From Polyodon spathula (Eukaryota; Chordata; Actinopteri; Acipenseriformes; Polyodontidae): 64,000 nucleotides of DNA. The notes below the pieces were generated by a model. That model made no database searches, was not told the DNA's origin, and was given only the letters and a program-made list of their open reading frames with translations. Both the position numbers and the translations under genes were made by a program. The stretch is from positions 40,444,468 through 40,508,467 of the forward strand of contig NC_054540.1 of assembly GCF_017654505.1 (NCBI RefSeq), written 5' to 3'. Of the stretch, positions 19,044-30,499 are shown one piece after another (positions within the stretch are counted from its first letter, which is position 1; every line of letters begins with the position of its first letter).

Positions 19044-19272
19044 AATCAGTCAGAATTTCTTTAGGGATCCCCAACCAGGAGAAGACCTTCACTAGCTTGT
19101 TGGTAACCAATTTAGTGGATGCATAGCGGAGGGGAATGGCCTCTGGATAACACGTAGTGTAATCCAGTATGACCAATAAGTGTGTGTATCCTGTCACACT
19201 ACACTCAAGCGGGCCAACTAAATCCATTCCAATACGCTCAAATGGAGCTTCCACTATGGGCAATGGCACCAA
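19018..19272 (-). pseudogene. gypsy integrase core fragment
   Basis: Reads FERIGMDLVGPL, then VILDYTTCYPEAIPL, then LGIPKEILTD, the retroviral-type integrase core with the first catalytic Asp (GMDLVGPL) and the second in ILTD. After ILTD the frame passes into Tx1 LINE sequence, so the last residues (CKKH) belong to the LINE, and the catalytic Glu region is lost. Confidence 0.85.
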
Positions 19273-20405
19273 TGCAGCTTCCCTATGTGCAATAGCACCA
19301 ATAGAGTTCCTGTGATGGCTCTAGGGCTAGCCTTCTGACACTCCCCACAGTGTTTGCAAAAACGCCTGACGTCACCATCCAGCCCCAGCTAACAGAACTG
19401 TGTCACAAGCCTAGTTTTGGTCTTATCGTTTCCCAAATGATCAGACAGGGGAATAGGGAGAGCCAGCTGCAGCAAATCCTCCTTAAAGGGCTTAGGAATT
19501 AGCAACTGGTGACAACTTCCCCAGTCTATGGTAATTTCTCTACACGGTACAAGAGGTATCGATTAATTTCAAAGTGAGGGTACGCGGTGGTGTGTCTGGG
19601 CGTGGGCTCGTACTTGGTCAAAGAGCCTGCCCAGCACGTCGTCACGCCCTTGCTCGAGTCAGAAGTCATGGGAACGAGCTAAAAAATTCACAAACATCTT
19701 AGGATAAGTGCAAATATCCCCATGAATACATTTATTATGCACCTGTCCCGTTATTTGCTTATGCCCCGGTGAGATTAAGCTCTTTTGTACTATGGATTGA
19801 CCACACCCTGAATATAAGAGTCTGGGTTTGTGTATCTTCCACTGACACAGGAATAACAAAACCCGTCTGTTGGAGTGAATGATGGAATGGAAAAGTCATA
19901 CCTGGTCGCATAAGGTCACATCCCATAGCGGGGCAATCCCGGTCGATGTGGCTCACCTCCCAGCTTGTTCCACACATCGGTGAACTGGTTTCTCGCCATG
20001 AAGCTTCAGCAGGAGGTTGAAACACAGGAGCCATCAAAGGGGCTCGATGGAAGGGTGGCCGTGTGGGACCCCAGTCTAACATCATAGCAGCTCGGACCGG
20101 GAGATCCTGCCACCACACTGCGCCCAAAGACCTGGCTAGCCCCCCCCCCCCCCCCCCAGTCCCTTCACCCTCCCTGGGGCCGGTAGAGGGGGTGATGCTG
20201 GAGTAGCGCTGTTTCCAGGCAGCTTAGCAGGCATTGGTTCTGCTGCCTGGTACTGCTCTGCCAACTTGATCGCCCAATCCAGGGTGGCGGGTGCCTGTCA
20301 TTGCACCCACAAGCACGGCCCCAGGGCCAAGCATTGCAGGAACCACTCGATTACAATCACCTCCATCAGCCTGGTAGTGGTTGTTACACCTGGGTTCTGT
20401 CATCC
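19044..20405 (-). mobile_element. gypsy retrotransposon, inner part (gag end, protease, integrase)
   Basis: The minus strand runs from 20405 to 19044. It contains the end of a gag protein (MEVIVIEWFLQCL, then a CCHC-like knuckle CGTSWEVSHIDRDCP at about 19950), a protease-like segment (YSGCGQSIVQ at about 19790, where the family has the catalytic DSG), then the integrase N-terminal zinc motif HCGEC (about 19340) and the integrase core VEAPFERIGMDLVGPLE with YPEAIPLR. The reverse transcriptase is missing, evidently by deletion between protease and integrase. The start of gag and one LTR lie at 26231-27009, beyond the LINE copy 2 insertion. Confidence 0.82.
20137..20157. repeat. Poly(C) tract
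   Basis: About 20 C residues (poly-G on the gag-coding strand), inside the gypsy gag relic. Confidence 0.85.
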
Positions 20406-21608
20406 AGTTAAAAGCAGTTTGAAAGCAGGTTGACAGCTGCAGAAGCTACACTAAACTTCCAAAAAAAGGTATTCAAGCCAGTAATCTGTGATGCCTGCAT
20501 GATGTGGGAAATCTGAGAAAACCCAGCAGAGCTAAACCAGGTGTGTGTAATGTACTGCAAGATCCAGGACTTGCTTAAACTAGTAAGTATGCCAGAAATG
20601 GAGCTGCAAGAAATGATCTTGAGGAGCTGGCACAGCCACAATTCATGGAAGTCAGCACCCCTAACAGACGGAAATCCACCAGGGAGATAGAAGAAGATCA
20701 TAACAGCTGGGTTCAAGTAGGCAGAAGCAGGGAAAAAAAAGAAACTTCGTCAAACACAACCACCAGAAATCAAAACATCCAGCAAATTTGAGCCACTTCA
20801 AAATTTAGATAATCAAAACCAACATCAAGAGAATGAAAGGAACATCATCCAGGACCCTATTACAAGGGGTGACCAGACAGCAAAAGGAGGGAGGTTGTTG
20901 GGGACTCCATATTGAGAAACACAGCAAGTTCTGCAGTTTGGACCCCCTTACAACAACAGTGTGCTGCCTTCCAGGAGCCTTTGTCACGCACATTACTGAG
21001 AACGTGGACAGGCTTCTAGAATGAACAAGAGACGACCCAGTATTAGTCGTCCACATCGGTACAAACAACATTGGAAGAGACAGACCAAAATCCCTCTAAA
21101 ATAAAAGGAAATTAAAACACAAGACAAAAACTGTGGTATTTTCTGGGATACTACCGGCACCTTGCAAAGAACCATATGGACAGCTGGAAATAATTAATCT
21201 AAATGCATGGCTAAAAACGTGGTGCACACAGGAAGGCTTCACCTATCTTGATCATTGGACCACATTTTACAACCAACGATCTATATAGGTGGGACGGACT
21301 GCACTTAAATAAAATGGGAATCAATCTACTTGGAGAAAAGATCTTTGAGGAGGTTCAGAAGCATTTAAAGTAGAAAGGAAGGGTGGAGGATTCAACAAAA
21401 AAACAATAGGGAGACCACAACAAAACAATGGCAACAACTCAGGTAAGACAAACACTAAATGTATTTATCTAAATGCTAGAAGTATCAGAAACAAAATGTT
21501 AGAACTTGAAGGTACTTTACTAACAGGTAACTATGATGTGATAGGTGTTACAGAAACCTGGTTGTCTGACAGTGACAGAGACAAATATAATATTTGTGGG
21601 TATACACT

Positions 21609-22077
21609 TGTGGCAATGTTGCCCCACCCCAGGGTGTATTTTGGGGTTGTATGTTGCATGTTAATCTTGGTGTATAAGCATTGATACACGGGATATAATA
21701 TGGATTATGCGCACAAGTGTTTAAAATGTATATTTGTATTTAGGCACAAGGATTGCACAGCTCTTCACGTGCAGGTAAAATGTAATAACATGTGAGCACG
21801 GGGAATTGCACTTTTATTAATTCACGTGCAGGAGAAAAGTAAAAACGTAAATTAATATCAGCTCACCGTGTTTGTCTGTGTAGTCCGTTTTGTTTGTATA
21901 TTTATTTTGGCTAAAGTGCCATGTCCTGTTTGTCTTTCAACCTTTTATTTTCTTGTGTAATCATTAAATGCTGAGCGCAAACAAGCGCTCAGCTTCACCA
22001 AAACTCCACTTCTCTCTGTCTATTGTGTGTTGGTTCCTGGTTCTGGTCTGACATCACCCACTACAGCCGTCTCTGTG
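21609..22077 (+). mobile_element. Solo LTR inserted in LINE copy 2
   Basis: Begins TGTGGCAATG and interrupts the LINE phrase GGGTATACACTGTATAGG. If the end is set at 22077, ACACT is duplicated at 21604-21608 and 22078-22082. The exact 3' end is uncertain by about 3 bases. Internal sequence near 21716-21765 (AAGTGTTTAAAATGTATATT) matches the opposite strand of the solo LTR at 52331-52906, so both belong to one family. It contains an AATAAA-like region and a GAGCGC-rich end near 21970. Confidence 0.8.
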
Positions 22078-22517
22078 ACACTGTATAGGAAATACAGGCA
22101 GGACAGAAGAGGTGGAGGGGTAACATAAGAAATAGTCTTGAAATCCAGGTATTAAATCTGGACGAAGAAAACTATGGCGAATCAATATGCGTCAGAATAA
22201 TGGACAAAAATTCAAGGGCATAATGATAGGAGCATGCTATAGACCGCCAAAGTCAGATGACGAACAAAATAATCTGTTATACAATGACATAGAAATACGT
22301 AAAACAAAGGAGAAGCCATACTAATGGGGACTTCAACTACCCCCATTTAAAATGTGAGAACCGGAGGAGAGCACAACGGACGAAATTGAAATGGTGGAAA
22401 TGACAAATGACTGCTTCCTAACGCAATCTGTCAAAGCACCGACGACTATAGGCATGCTTTAATTTAGTCTTTTCAAATAACGAAGACAGAATAACTAAAA
22501 CGGAGATCAAAGAACCA

Positions 22518-22712
22518 TTGGTAAACTCAGACCACAACATGGTCTCATTTGAAGTGCTTTTTAAAACCCAAAAAGTAATGACTAAAGCTAAGGTTTACAA
22601 TTTTAGAAAGGCAAACTATGAAGGTATGAAACAGACACTAACAGAAGTAGATTGGAGTAAAATAGGAAAAACATTCACAGAAAAAGGATGGCTTTTTTTT
22701 AAAAAAAGGTAG
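22518..22712 (+). pseudogene. LINE copy 2 ORF2 fragment (endonuclease end)
   Basis: NSDHNMVSFEVLF is the SDH motif of the endonuclease, followed by the conserved linker YNFRKANYEGMKQ. It corresponds to about residues 250-320 of the copy 1 ORF2 frame. A poly-T/poly-A indel at about 22690-22707 breaks the frame. Confidence 0.85.
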
Positions 22713-23093
22713 TACTAGAGATGCAAAACAGTTACATCCCAAAAGTAAACAAATCTAAATCTAAAACAAAATTGCCAAAATGGTTTAATAGATCAATGTA
22801 TTAAATGTTCAGTGAAAAAATGAACATTACAGAGCATTTAAAAGGGACCAAAAACAAAAGTATATAGAAAGAATACTTGGAACTGCAAATGCAAGTCAAA
22901 AAGTAAGTTAGAAAGGCCAAGAGAGAAATAGAAATGAACATTGCTAAGGGGGCTAAAACCAATTCCAAAATGTCTTCCAATATTACAACAGCAAGAGAAC
23001 ATTCAAAGAGGAGGTTAAATGTCAAGATATGCAAATGGCAAAATCATAGATGAAGAAAAAAATGCCCCACATCTCTGTTCCTATCCAGTTTAA

Positions 23094-23653
23094 CCCTTTG
23101 CAGTCCATTTATTCAGCGCTTGTCAGACGCGTCAGGTCCAATTTATTTTTACATGCGCTGTTTATTTTCATTTACATTTTTTTTCTGAGTAAAACAGGTT
23201 TAAAAGGCATTGAATCGCAAGAGGACACTCAGTACTGTAGCTACAGCCAACCACCACACTTTGTTTTCTGTATTTTTCACATACCTCTTTATAGACATGC
23301 ATATTGATAAATCATTTCCTGATCACTCGTTTTATCACCAAACTCCTCAATAATGTGATCCAAGTCATTATTTCATTACTATAACATCTCAAAAAGCTCT
23401 GCAAATGTCTGTGATATTCTTTGAGCGCTGGATGCAGAAGCAGCTACCTCCTTTGTTCATGTCCGTTATCTCTGTAGTGCATGGGGCTATGAGATATGCT
23501 TTTTTTCGGTTTCATTCGGCTCCTATCGGTCACACTCAGCCATTGAAAGGTTGTATCTGCTTTTTCCGGAGAGAAAATGACTAGAGACCTGTGTTTTACA
23601 TCTTTTTGATGAATTGTAATGTTTGACCTGGTCAGAGATAAGATCGCAAAGGG
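23094..23653. mobile_element. piggyBac-type MITE in a TTAA site
   Basis: A 560-bp non-coding element with inverted ends CCCTTTGCAGTCC... and ...GATCGCAAAGGG, flanked by TTAA at 23090-23093 and 23654-23657. It splits the LINE phrase CCAGTTTTAAATAACTTTAG at its own TTAA, so the empty site can be reconstructed from LINE copies 1 and 4. TTAA duplication and CCY...GGG ends define piggyBac elements. The transposase relic at 4202-4522 belongs to the same superfamily, though a direct link is not shown. Confidence 0.88.
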
Positions 23654-23796
23654 TTAAATAAATTTAGCATAACCGAGGCAGATGTGTTAAGGGACTAGGA
23701 GTTCTTAAAATAAACAAATCCCCTGGACCGGACGAGATCCTTCCAATAGTACTCAAGGAAATTAAAGAAATTATTTACAAACCACTAACCAAGATC

Positions 23797-24342
23797 ATGC
23801 AAAAGTCTCTTGACACAGGGGTTGTGCCGAAAGACTGGAAAATTGTAAATGTAATATCGGTCCACAAAAAGGGAAACAAAACCGAACCAGGTAACTACAG
23901 ACCAATAAGCCTGACTTCTATTATATGTAAACTTATAGAAACTATAATAAGATTCAAAATAGAAAATTACCTATATGGTAACAGTATCCTAGGAGACAGT
24001 CAACATGGTTTTAGGAAAGGGAGATCGTGTCTAACTAACTTGCTTGATATTTTTGAGGATGCAACATCGATAATGGATAATTGCAAAGCCTATGACATTG
24101 TTTATTTAGATTTCCAGAACGTTTTTGACAAAGTCCCGCATAAAAGATTAATTCTCAAACTGAACGCAGTAGGGATTCAAGGAAACACATGTACATGGAT
24201 TAGGGAGTGGTTAACATGTAGAAAACAGAAAGTACTGATTAGAGGAGAAACCTCAGAAATGGAGTGTGGTAATTTTGGGGGCATGTATAAGTCTTTGTGT
24301 AAAAGTCCTATAAGAGCGGGCAATTTGCAGCAAGAACTTTGA
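23797..24342 (+). pseudogene. LINE copy 2 reverse transcriptase fragment
   Basis: It covers NYRPISLTSIICKLIETII to the DFQNVFDKVPH box and LTCRKQKVLIRGETSE, matching copy 1 with scattered substitutions (DFQKAF has become DFQNVF). The frame ends where the insert at about 24275 replaces the part that would encode FADD. Confidence 0.88.
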
Positions 24343-25430
24343 ATTGGTTTTTGAGTCTAACATGGCTCCCTAAGAGAAGATAGTGCTAAGCTTTATACCT
24401 CTTGACTGCAAGAAGATTCTGTACCCTGCAATAAACGAACGTCAAAAGCTCTGTGTTCAGGACGCCTGTGAGTCAGTTTATCTACGCGTCCAAAAGAACC
24501 ATTCCCGGCTAGGACACAAGCTTCTGTTCCTAGTTTGTATTCACAGTATAACAAGACTGTATCTGCCTTTGAGGATAAGCATTCAAGAAGACAACACACA
24601 GGACGTGTGTGAAACCCTTACTTGGGTTTTGAAGATAAAGGAGCCCAACTTGGGTTTGAAGATTTGTGGAAACGAAGCAAAGACATAACTACAATCAAAG
24701 ACTTGCTCTGCAGACTTTTGAGGTCTTCTTCAAGGAACCTTTGAGTATAATTCCCTTGCCTTTCCCTTGTGGAACTAGTATAATTAATGGTAATTACAAC
24801 ACATAGAAATTGATAAATTAGTTATCTTACATTGCGCTTTTAATGTGTGTATGAAAAACCTTAAAAAGTAACTAATCTGCTTAACTCATATTGTCATATA
24901 AAGTGCTTATTTGAAAGTATACTTGTGTTTAATTGTGTTATTGAGAAACAGCATATATATAGAAGCATATACATCCAATGAACGAGTGTTTACTGGTGCG
25001 GCATTGATATGTGTGTGAATCGTTAACTTGTGATGATTGTCTAAGTTTTTCCTTTCTGTACCATTAGTATTATTATCTAATAAACTGCTATGATATTTTA
25101 CCTACCTTGTTGTGGTTGAGGGTGTTTTGTACGTTCATTGTAATTCCTTAATCTTATACATGTCATTAAATAAAATTATTATGATGAGGTCTTAATTAAC
25201 GTGAATGAATATGCTAATTATTTAACAGATACTAATAGACTGTCTGTGTTTAGTCGGTAATCTAATATGGCAATGGTCATATAGTATTCATTCAAGTTGA
25301 TTAACGCACATTAATTTGAACTATATTAATTATTCAAATTAATTACTTGTTTAAAGTAACTATTAAACAAACGAATGTGATTAGCTCCACAAAGGCCAAC
25401 AAAATGATCAGATATATTCACTTTTCCAGC
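24275..25430. mobile_element. Unclassified 1.15-kb insert in LINE copy 2
   Basis: It replaces about 150 bp of LINE sequence between GAGTGTGGTAA and GCAGCAAAGGTC. No long frame is present. An AATAAA follows TACCCTGC at about 24425-24437 and repeated TTGGGTTTGAAGAT-like phrases lie near 24625-24665, which suggests the R/U5 part of a retroviral-type LTR, but no terminal repeats or target duplication could be read. Confidence 0.4.
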
Positions 25431-25616
25431 AGCAAAGGTCATTCAAAATGATCTAGACAAGATTCAGAACTGGGCAGACACATGGCAAATTACATTTAAT
25501 AGAGAAAAGTGTAAGGTACTGCACACAGGAAATAAAAATGTGCATTATAAATATCATATGGGAGATACTGAAATTGAAGAAGGAATCTATGAAAAATACC
25601 TAGCAGTCTATGTTGA

Positions 25617-25916
25617 ATGTCTTCATCTAGACAATGCGGGGAATCTATAAAAAAGGCCAACAAGATGCTCAGATATATAATGAAATGTGTTGAATTTAAA
25701 TCAAGGGAAGTAATGTTAAAATTGCACAATGCAATGCAAAGACCTCATCTTCAATATTGTGTTCAGTTCTGGTTACCTTGCTACAAAAAGGATATTGCTG
25801 CTCTAGAAAGAGTGCAAAGAAGAGCGACCAGAATTATTCCAGGTTTAAAAGGCATGTCATATGCAGACAGACTAAAAGAATTGAATCTGTTCAAAGACGA
25901 CTACTTGGCGACCTGA
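25617..25916 (+). pseudogene. LINE copy 2 ORF2 C-terminal fragment
   Basis: SSSRQCGESIKKANKMLRYI through RVQRRATRIIPGLKGMSYAD matches the C-terminal domain of copy 1. A small deletion after LNLF breaks the frame. The remaining 250 bp to the 3' end are recognisable up to SISY at 26167. Confidence 0.88.
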
Positions 25917-26230
25917 TTTAAGCATTCAGAATTCTAAAAGGTAATGACAATGTCGATCCAAGAGACTTTTTCGACCTGAAAAATGAAACAAGGACCAGGG
26001 GTCACAAATGGAGATTAGACAAAGTGGCATTCAGAACAGATAACCACTTTTTAACACAGAGAATTGAGAGGGTCTGGATCCAACTCCCCAGTAATGTTGT
26101 TGAAGCTGACACCCTGGGATCCTTCAAGAAGATGATTGATGAGATTCTGGGATCAATAAGCTACTAACAACCAAACGATCAAGATGGGATGAATGGCTTC
26201 CTCATGTTTGTAAACTTTCTTATGTTCTTA

Positions 26231-26705
26231 TATTCTTATACCCGGGCATAATCCTTCAAAAGGTACACAATGGCTCTGAGGTGTTCCTCCTCAGAAAACC
26301 TATCCTCTTGGAATTTGCGGCAATAACCCTCCGGGGATGCCCCCACGCGGTTGAGTATGGCAGCTTTCAATGTGGGGTAGTCAAGCATCGCCATGGAATC
26401 CAGAGCCCTTGTGGCCACCTGTGCCTCCCCCGTCAGCTGTGGCAGAAGGCAGCTAGCGCAATGCTCTCTGGCCCACCCAGCAGAGATGGCCATGGCCTTA
26501 AATACCTCCAGGTATGAGCCTGGCCGATCCTCCGCCATCATTTTGGTTGGCCGCTGTAACATTGGATTGGCATGCCATACAGCAGTTAGGGTTTGGCGCA
26601 GGAGGTCCATCACAGTGGCGAATTGCTGTGGGTCCATTCTGCCTCTTTTCTCTTGCACTGCTTTGTGTGGGCAGTACCAGTGAATCCCACTTCTCACACC
26701 ACATG
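26231..26705 (-). pseudogene. gypsy gag, N-terminal part
   Basis: Minus-strand frame starting MDPQQFATVMDLLRQTLTAV near 26640, then KMMAEDRPGSYLEVFKAMA, WAREHCASCLLPQLTGEAQV and RVGASPEGYCRKF, a gag capsid pattern of fish gypsy elements. It stops at YAR where LINE copy 2 entered. The continuation (ME-VIVIEWFLQCL) is found at about 20350, on the far side of the LINE. Sequence before the start codon (26680-26703) would hold the primer-binding site. Confidence 0.85.
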
Positions 26706-27009
26706 TGGAAGGGTGGTGGGTAATTCACTGACACAGGAGACAGAAAGGTGTACTTGAAACAACGCTCAAGTGCCCAGCTTTATTTATTCAATTTCTTTTG
26801 GTTGTTTCGTTTGATTATTTATTTTAGCTCACCGAGGGCGCTGTTGTCCATGGCCTGACTACCAGGAATCCTCTCTCCCACCTCTCTGTGTCACTGCCAT
26901 GACTGACAGGCTCAGATATTGTAAGGCTGCTGCTCTCTTCCTGCAGCACTATCTCCCCCAGATCTTCCCCCCCCCCCCGTTACAGCATGTCGCACATACA
27001 GCTGCCACA
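26706..27009 (-). mobile_element. gypsy 5' LTR
   Basis: On the minus strand it starts TGTGGCAGCTG at 27009 and ends near CTTCCACA at 26706, just ahead of a TGGTGTGAGAAG primer-binding-like sequence and the gag gene. It contains a C-run at about 26967-26980. The partner LTR expected beyond the integrase (below 19044) is missing, replaced by the Tx1 LINE. Confidence 0.7.
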
Positions 27010-27029
27010 GTCTGACCATTTAAATAACA

Positions 27030-27660
27030 TATTTCAATAACGTTATACGCAATTTTCAAGTTACATTAAAACCCACGAAGAAGGCCATTTTATAAAAGTG
27101 TGTTTTTAGTCTTGACTTGAAAACTGTAACAGTCCCAGCTTCCCTGACAAACGAAGGCAGGGCATTCCATAATTTCAGAACTCTACAAGAAAAAGCTATA
27201 CCTCCCGTGTTGCTTTATGTTGACCCTAGGGATAACTAGCAGCCCTGCATCCTGTGATCTCAGAGTGTAACAAATAACTAGGTGCTAATCCACTCATGGC
27301 CCTGTACAGCAAAATCTTAAAATCAATTCTATACTGCACAGGGAGCCAGTGTAAAGAGGCCAAAACACGGGGAATATGTTCACTTTTACTAGTATTAGTC
27401 AGAACTCTAGCAGCGGTATTCTGAACAAGCTGCAAATGGGACACCTCACGTTTTGGGACACCAGAAAAAAATGCATTACTACAATCAATTCTAGATGGAT
27501 TCTCTCGGCACCAGATATGGAAATAATTGATCTAAGTTTGGATATATTTCACAAATGATAAAAAGATCATTTAATAACTTCCTTAATATGGGTCTCAAAC
27601 GATAAATCAGGATCAAAGCAGAAATTCACAGCTTTAGGGACAAATATAGCTGGGTATCAT
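27030..27660 (-). mobile_element. Non-LTR retrotransposon 3' fragment
   Basis: The minus strand encodes LQLVQNTAARVLTNTSK, then VLASLHWLPVQYRIDFKILL and MSGLAPSYL, the C-terminal end of a LINE ORF2 of a family distinct from the CR1-like copies. The rest is 3' untranslated sequence. It begins right next to the gypsy LTR. I cannot assign the clade by eye. Confidence 0.7.
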
Positions 27661-28080
27661 CAGCACAGCAATGGAAGCTCACTCCGTGTCTGTCCATGGT
27701 CTTTTCACTCCACTGGGTTGAAGAATGTTACTGAATGAAAATCAGCTGATTGTCAAGAAGGAAGCTGTTGAAAGGGTGGGGACAATTTTATTTCCAGGTG
27801 AAATGATTCAGGAAGTGGAAGACTATCTAAATGCAGGACTTGCAAACAGATTCATTTAACCTAATGTATAACCAGATATTTGTGTGAAAAATAAAAGTAT
27901 ATGATTGCTAAAACAAACAGTTTTAAAACATTCTTTCAAAACTGTACATTTAGACCTTCTAGTGAATGAATGTGAACGGCAGAGAACATTTATGGATCTA
28001 TTTTTTTAGCTACAATTATCTTAAATACTGTTTAGTACATAAAAAATGGAGAACTCTCTACTGGAACAAAAAATGGTCAG
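27661..28080. other. Intron sequence, no features
   Basis: No coding similarity and no repeat recognised, up to the start of the donor-derived minisatellite. Confidence 0.45.
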
Positions 28081-28418
<338 letters not shown>

Positions 28419-28704
28419 CTAACAGAAAAATAAATGTGGGCTAGATTCACTTTATCAGCATCAGAACAATGTGGAGATCCCTGAAGACAGGGTCTCCAGT
28501 GATGTCATACTGATAATAAATCCCTCCCTGTGCTGTGCTCTGTGGACAGATAAACAGGACAGAACACACTGAGACAGTTTCCAGTGTTGCCATTCCTTCA
28601 AATACATTTTTATTGCTCAACTCCTCAAATACATTTCTATAGTAAGGAAGGTCCTTTAAATACAGTATGAATATTATTACATGTATGTGTGCATGTTGTT
28701 TTCA
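28419..28704. other. Intron sequence upstream of the TM6 exon
   Basis: No repeat or coding call. It includes the polypyrimidine tract of the acceptor. Confidence 0.5.
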
Positions 28705-29105
28705 GTGTTGGGGAGTAACACATTACATCTAACACATAACTGTAATCTGATTACATTCTTCAGTAACTTGTAACTGTAATGGTTCCTTTCTCAGACAAGT
28801 AACTGCATGTGGTAACAGATTATATTTTATGTGAAGAAATAATGTTACATTTTGTTAAGTTTAAAAAAAAAGTAAGGACTATGGTTAATGCATAATGTGG
28901 AAATCAGAAATTAGAAAAGGGAATAGGGGGTTCCATAGCTGGATTTTCAAAGATTATTTTCAGCTGCAAATTGTAGAATGTCAACTGCCTGAGAAGTAAC
29001 TGTATGTAACTCTAATTTTAACTTGTTAAATTTTTTCAAAGTATACGTTATGGTAACTTGTAACTTTAACAGATTACTTTTTAAGAGTAACTGCCCCAGC
29101 TGTGG
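28705..29105. mobile_element. hAT-like MITE
   Basis: A 400-bp non-coding block with inverted ends CAGTGTTGGGGAGTAAC and GTAACTGCCCCAGCTGTG and many internal GTAACTGTAAT-type phrases, a pattern common in fish hAT-derived MITEs. A clean 8-bp target duplication could not be read. Confidence 0.6.
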
Positions 29106-29900
29106 TTGTGTTGTGGAGTGGGGTACATTTACTCTACTAAGCATCAAACAGTCTCATGATTTATCACCAAATCACACTGCAAGGACATGAATTCTGATAT
29201 TTTATGATCCATTTTCCCTGCCATGTACATCTGTTCACTATATAGCACTCAAAAGTGTAGTTTTAGCGAACATATATTTTTACTACATTAGGTTAAACAA
29301 AAGCTTGCTTGCATTTTCATGGTCATTTCCCCAGGAAAGTGAAATTGTTCCCCCACAGGGCACCCAGCTGCCTCCCCTAATGACCTAGAACCTAGAAATG
29401 AAGCAGTAAAATATTATCTAGAGAGCACTGCATCCAAACTGAGAACTTCTGTTTACCTAGCGTAGTACCACATGTCTTTTTTAGGATGCTGTGTGGCCGC
29501 CCAGTATGATCAAATAGAACCCCATTTCACCTGATTTTAACCATGGGTTAAGAAGCCAAATTAAAGTTATATTGTTTTCAATTGAAAACTCTAAAAAAAC
29601 AAACAAACAGATAACCGATTAAAAAAATGTCAGTGTCTGAAAAAGAAATACCAACTAACATGAATGTCTATGGACACACACAGTAGAGTACATTACTGGG
29701 CTGGGTTGCACCAGCTGTGCATAAGATCTTATTTAGCTTAGTTAAAGAGCAAATCTTTACTAATGTTGATTTTACACATTACTAACTTTTCACAGGTTGC
29801 ACCAGCTATGACAGTTATAATGTAAGACTATTTTTTGCTTAAAATGTACCCATACTTTTAGGGAGGTGTAAGCTGTTCGCAGAGTCAAAACACAAGGGGA
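29106..29900. other. Intron sequence, no features
   Basis: Nothing coding or repetitive recognised. Confidence 0.45.
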
Positions 29901-30087
29901 CACAGCAACTTATTTTCAAAATGTTCACATTTTGTTGCCTTATAGCCTGGAATTAAAATAAAAAAAAAAAATGTAATGCATTTGTCTACACATCGTACCC
30001 CACAACTTCCAATTGAAAAACATATTCTAGAAATTTGTAGAAAATTAATTAAAAATAAAAACTGAAATAGCTTGGTTGGATAAGTGT

Positions 30088-30112
30088 CCTAACCCTAACC
30101 CTAACCCTAACT
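30088..30112 (-). repeat. Interstitial telomere-like repeat
   Basis: Three and a half units of CCCTAA (TTAGGG on the minus strand) stand inside the 5' region of the Tc1-like element, where related elements would not be expected to have them. Confidence 0.85.
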
Positions 30113-30499
30113 TGTGTTAAATTGTAGTGATTCACATGATTTCAGGATAACTTCAGCAGTTCCTGTAGATTCCCTCTGCTGCGTAGTGCATTTCTAAGCA
30201 AAGAATCAACCGTGAGCACCAAAGCGCTTCCTAAAGAACTCTGGGACAAAGTTGTTGAAAGGCACAGATCAGGGGATGGGTATAAAAAAATATCAAAGGC
30301 CTTGAATACCCCTTAGAGCACGGTCAAGAAAAGTATTAAGAAGTGGAAGGTGTATGGCACCACCAAGACCCTGCCTAGATCAGGCCATCACTCCAGACTG
30401 GATGACTGAACAAGAAGGAGACTGATCTGAGAGGTTACCAAGAGGCCAATGGCATCTTTGCAAGAGCTCCAGGATTTTATGGCCTAGACTGTTCAAAAT

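Larger units (their letters stand above)
20406..26230 (+). mobile_element. CR1-like LINE copy 2, decayed and itself invaded
   Basis: It aligns along its whole length with copy 1. ORF1 remains are at about 20410-21370 (hydrolase TNNIG at about 21065, truncated DGLHLN at about 21295). ORF2 remains run from about 21470 (LNARSIRNKMLELE) to 26167, with the usual 3' tail and TTCTTATG-type end to 26230. It sits inside the gag gene of a gypsy element, and is interrupted by an LTR (21609-22077), a piggyBac-type MITE (23094-23653) and an unclassified insert (about 24275-25430). Many frameshifts and small deletions show it is older than copies 1 and 4. Confidence 0.9.
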
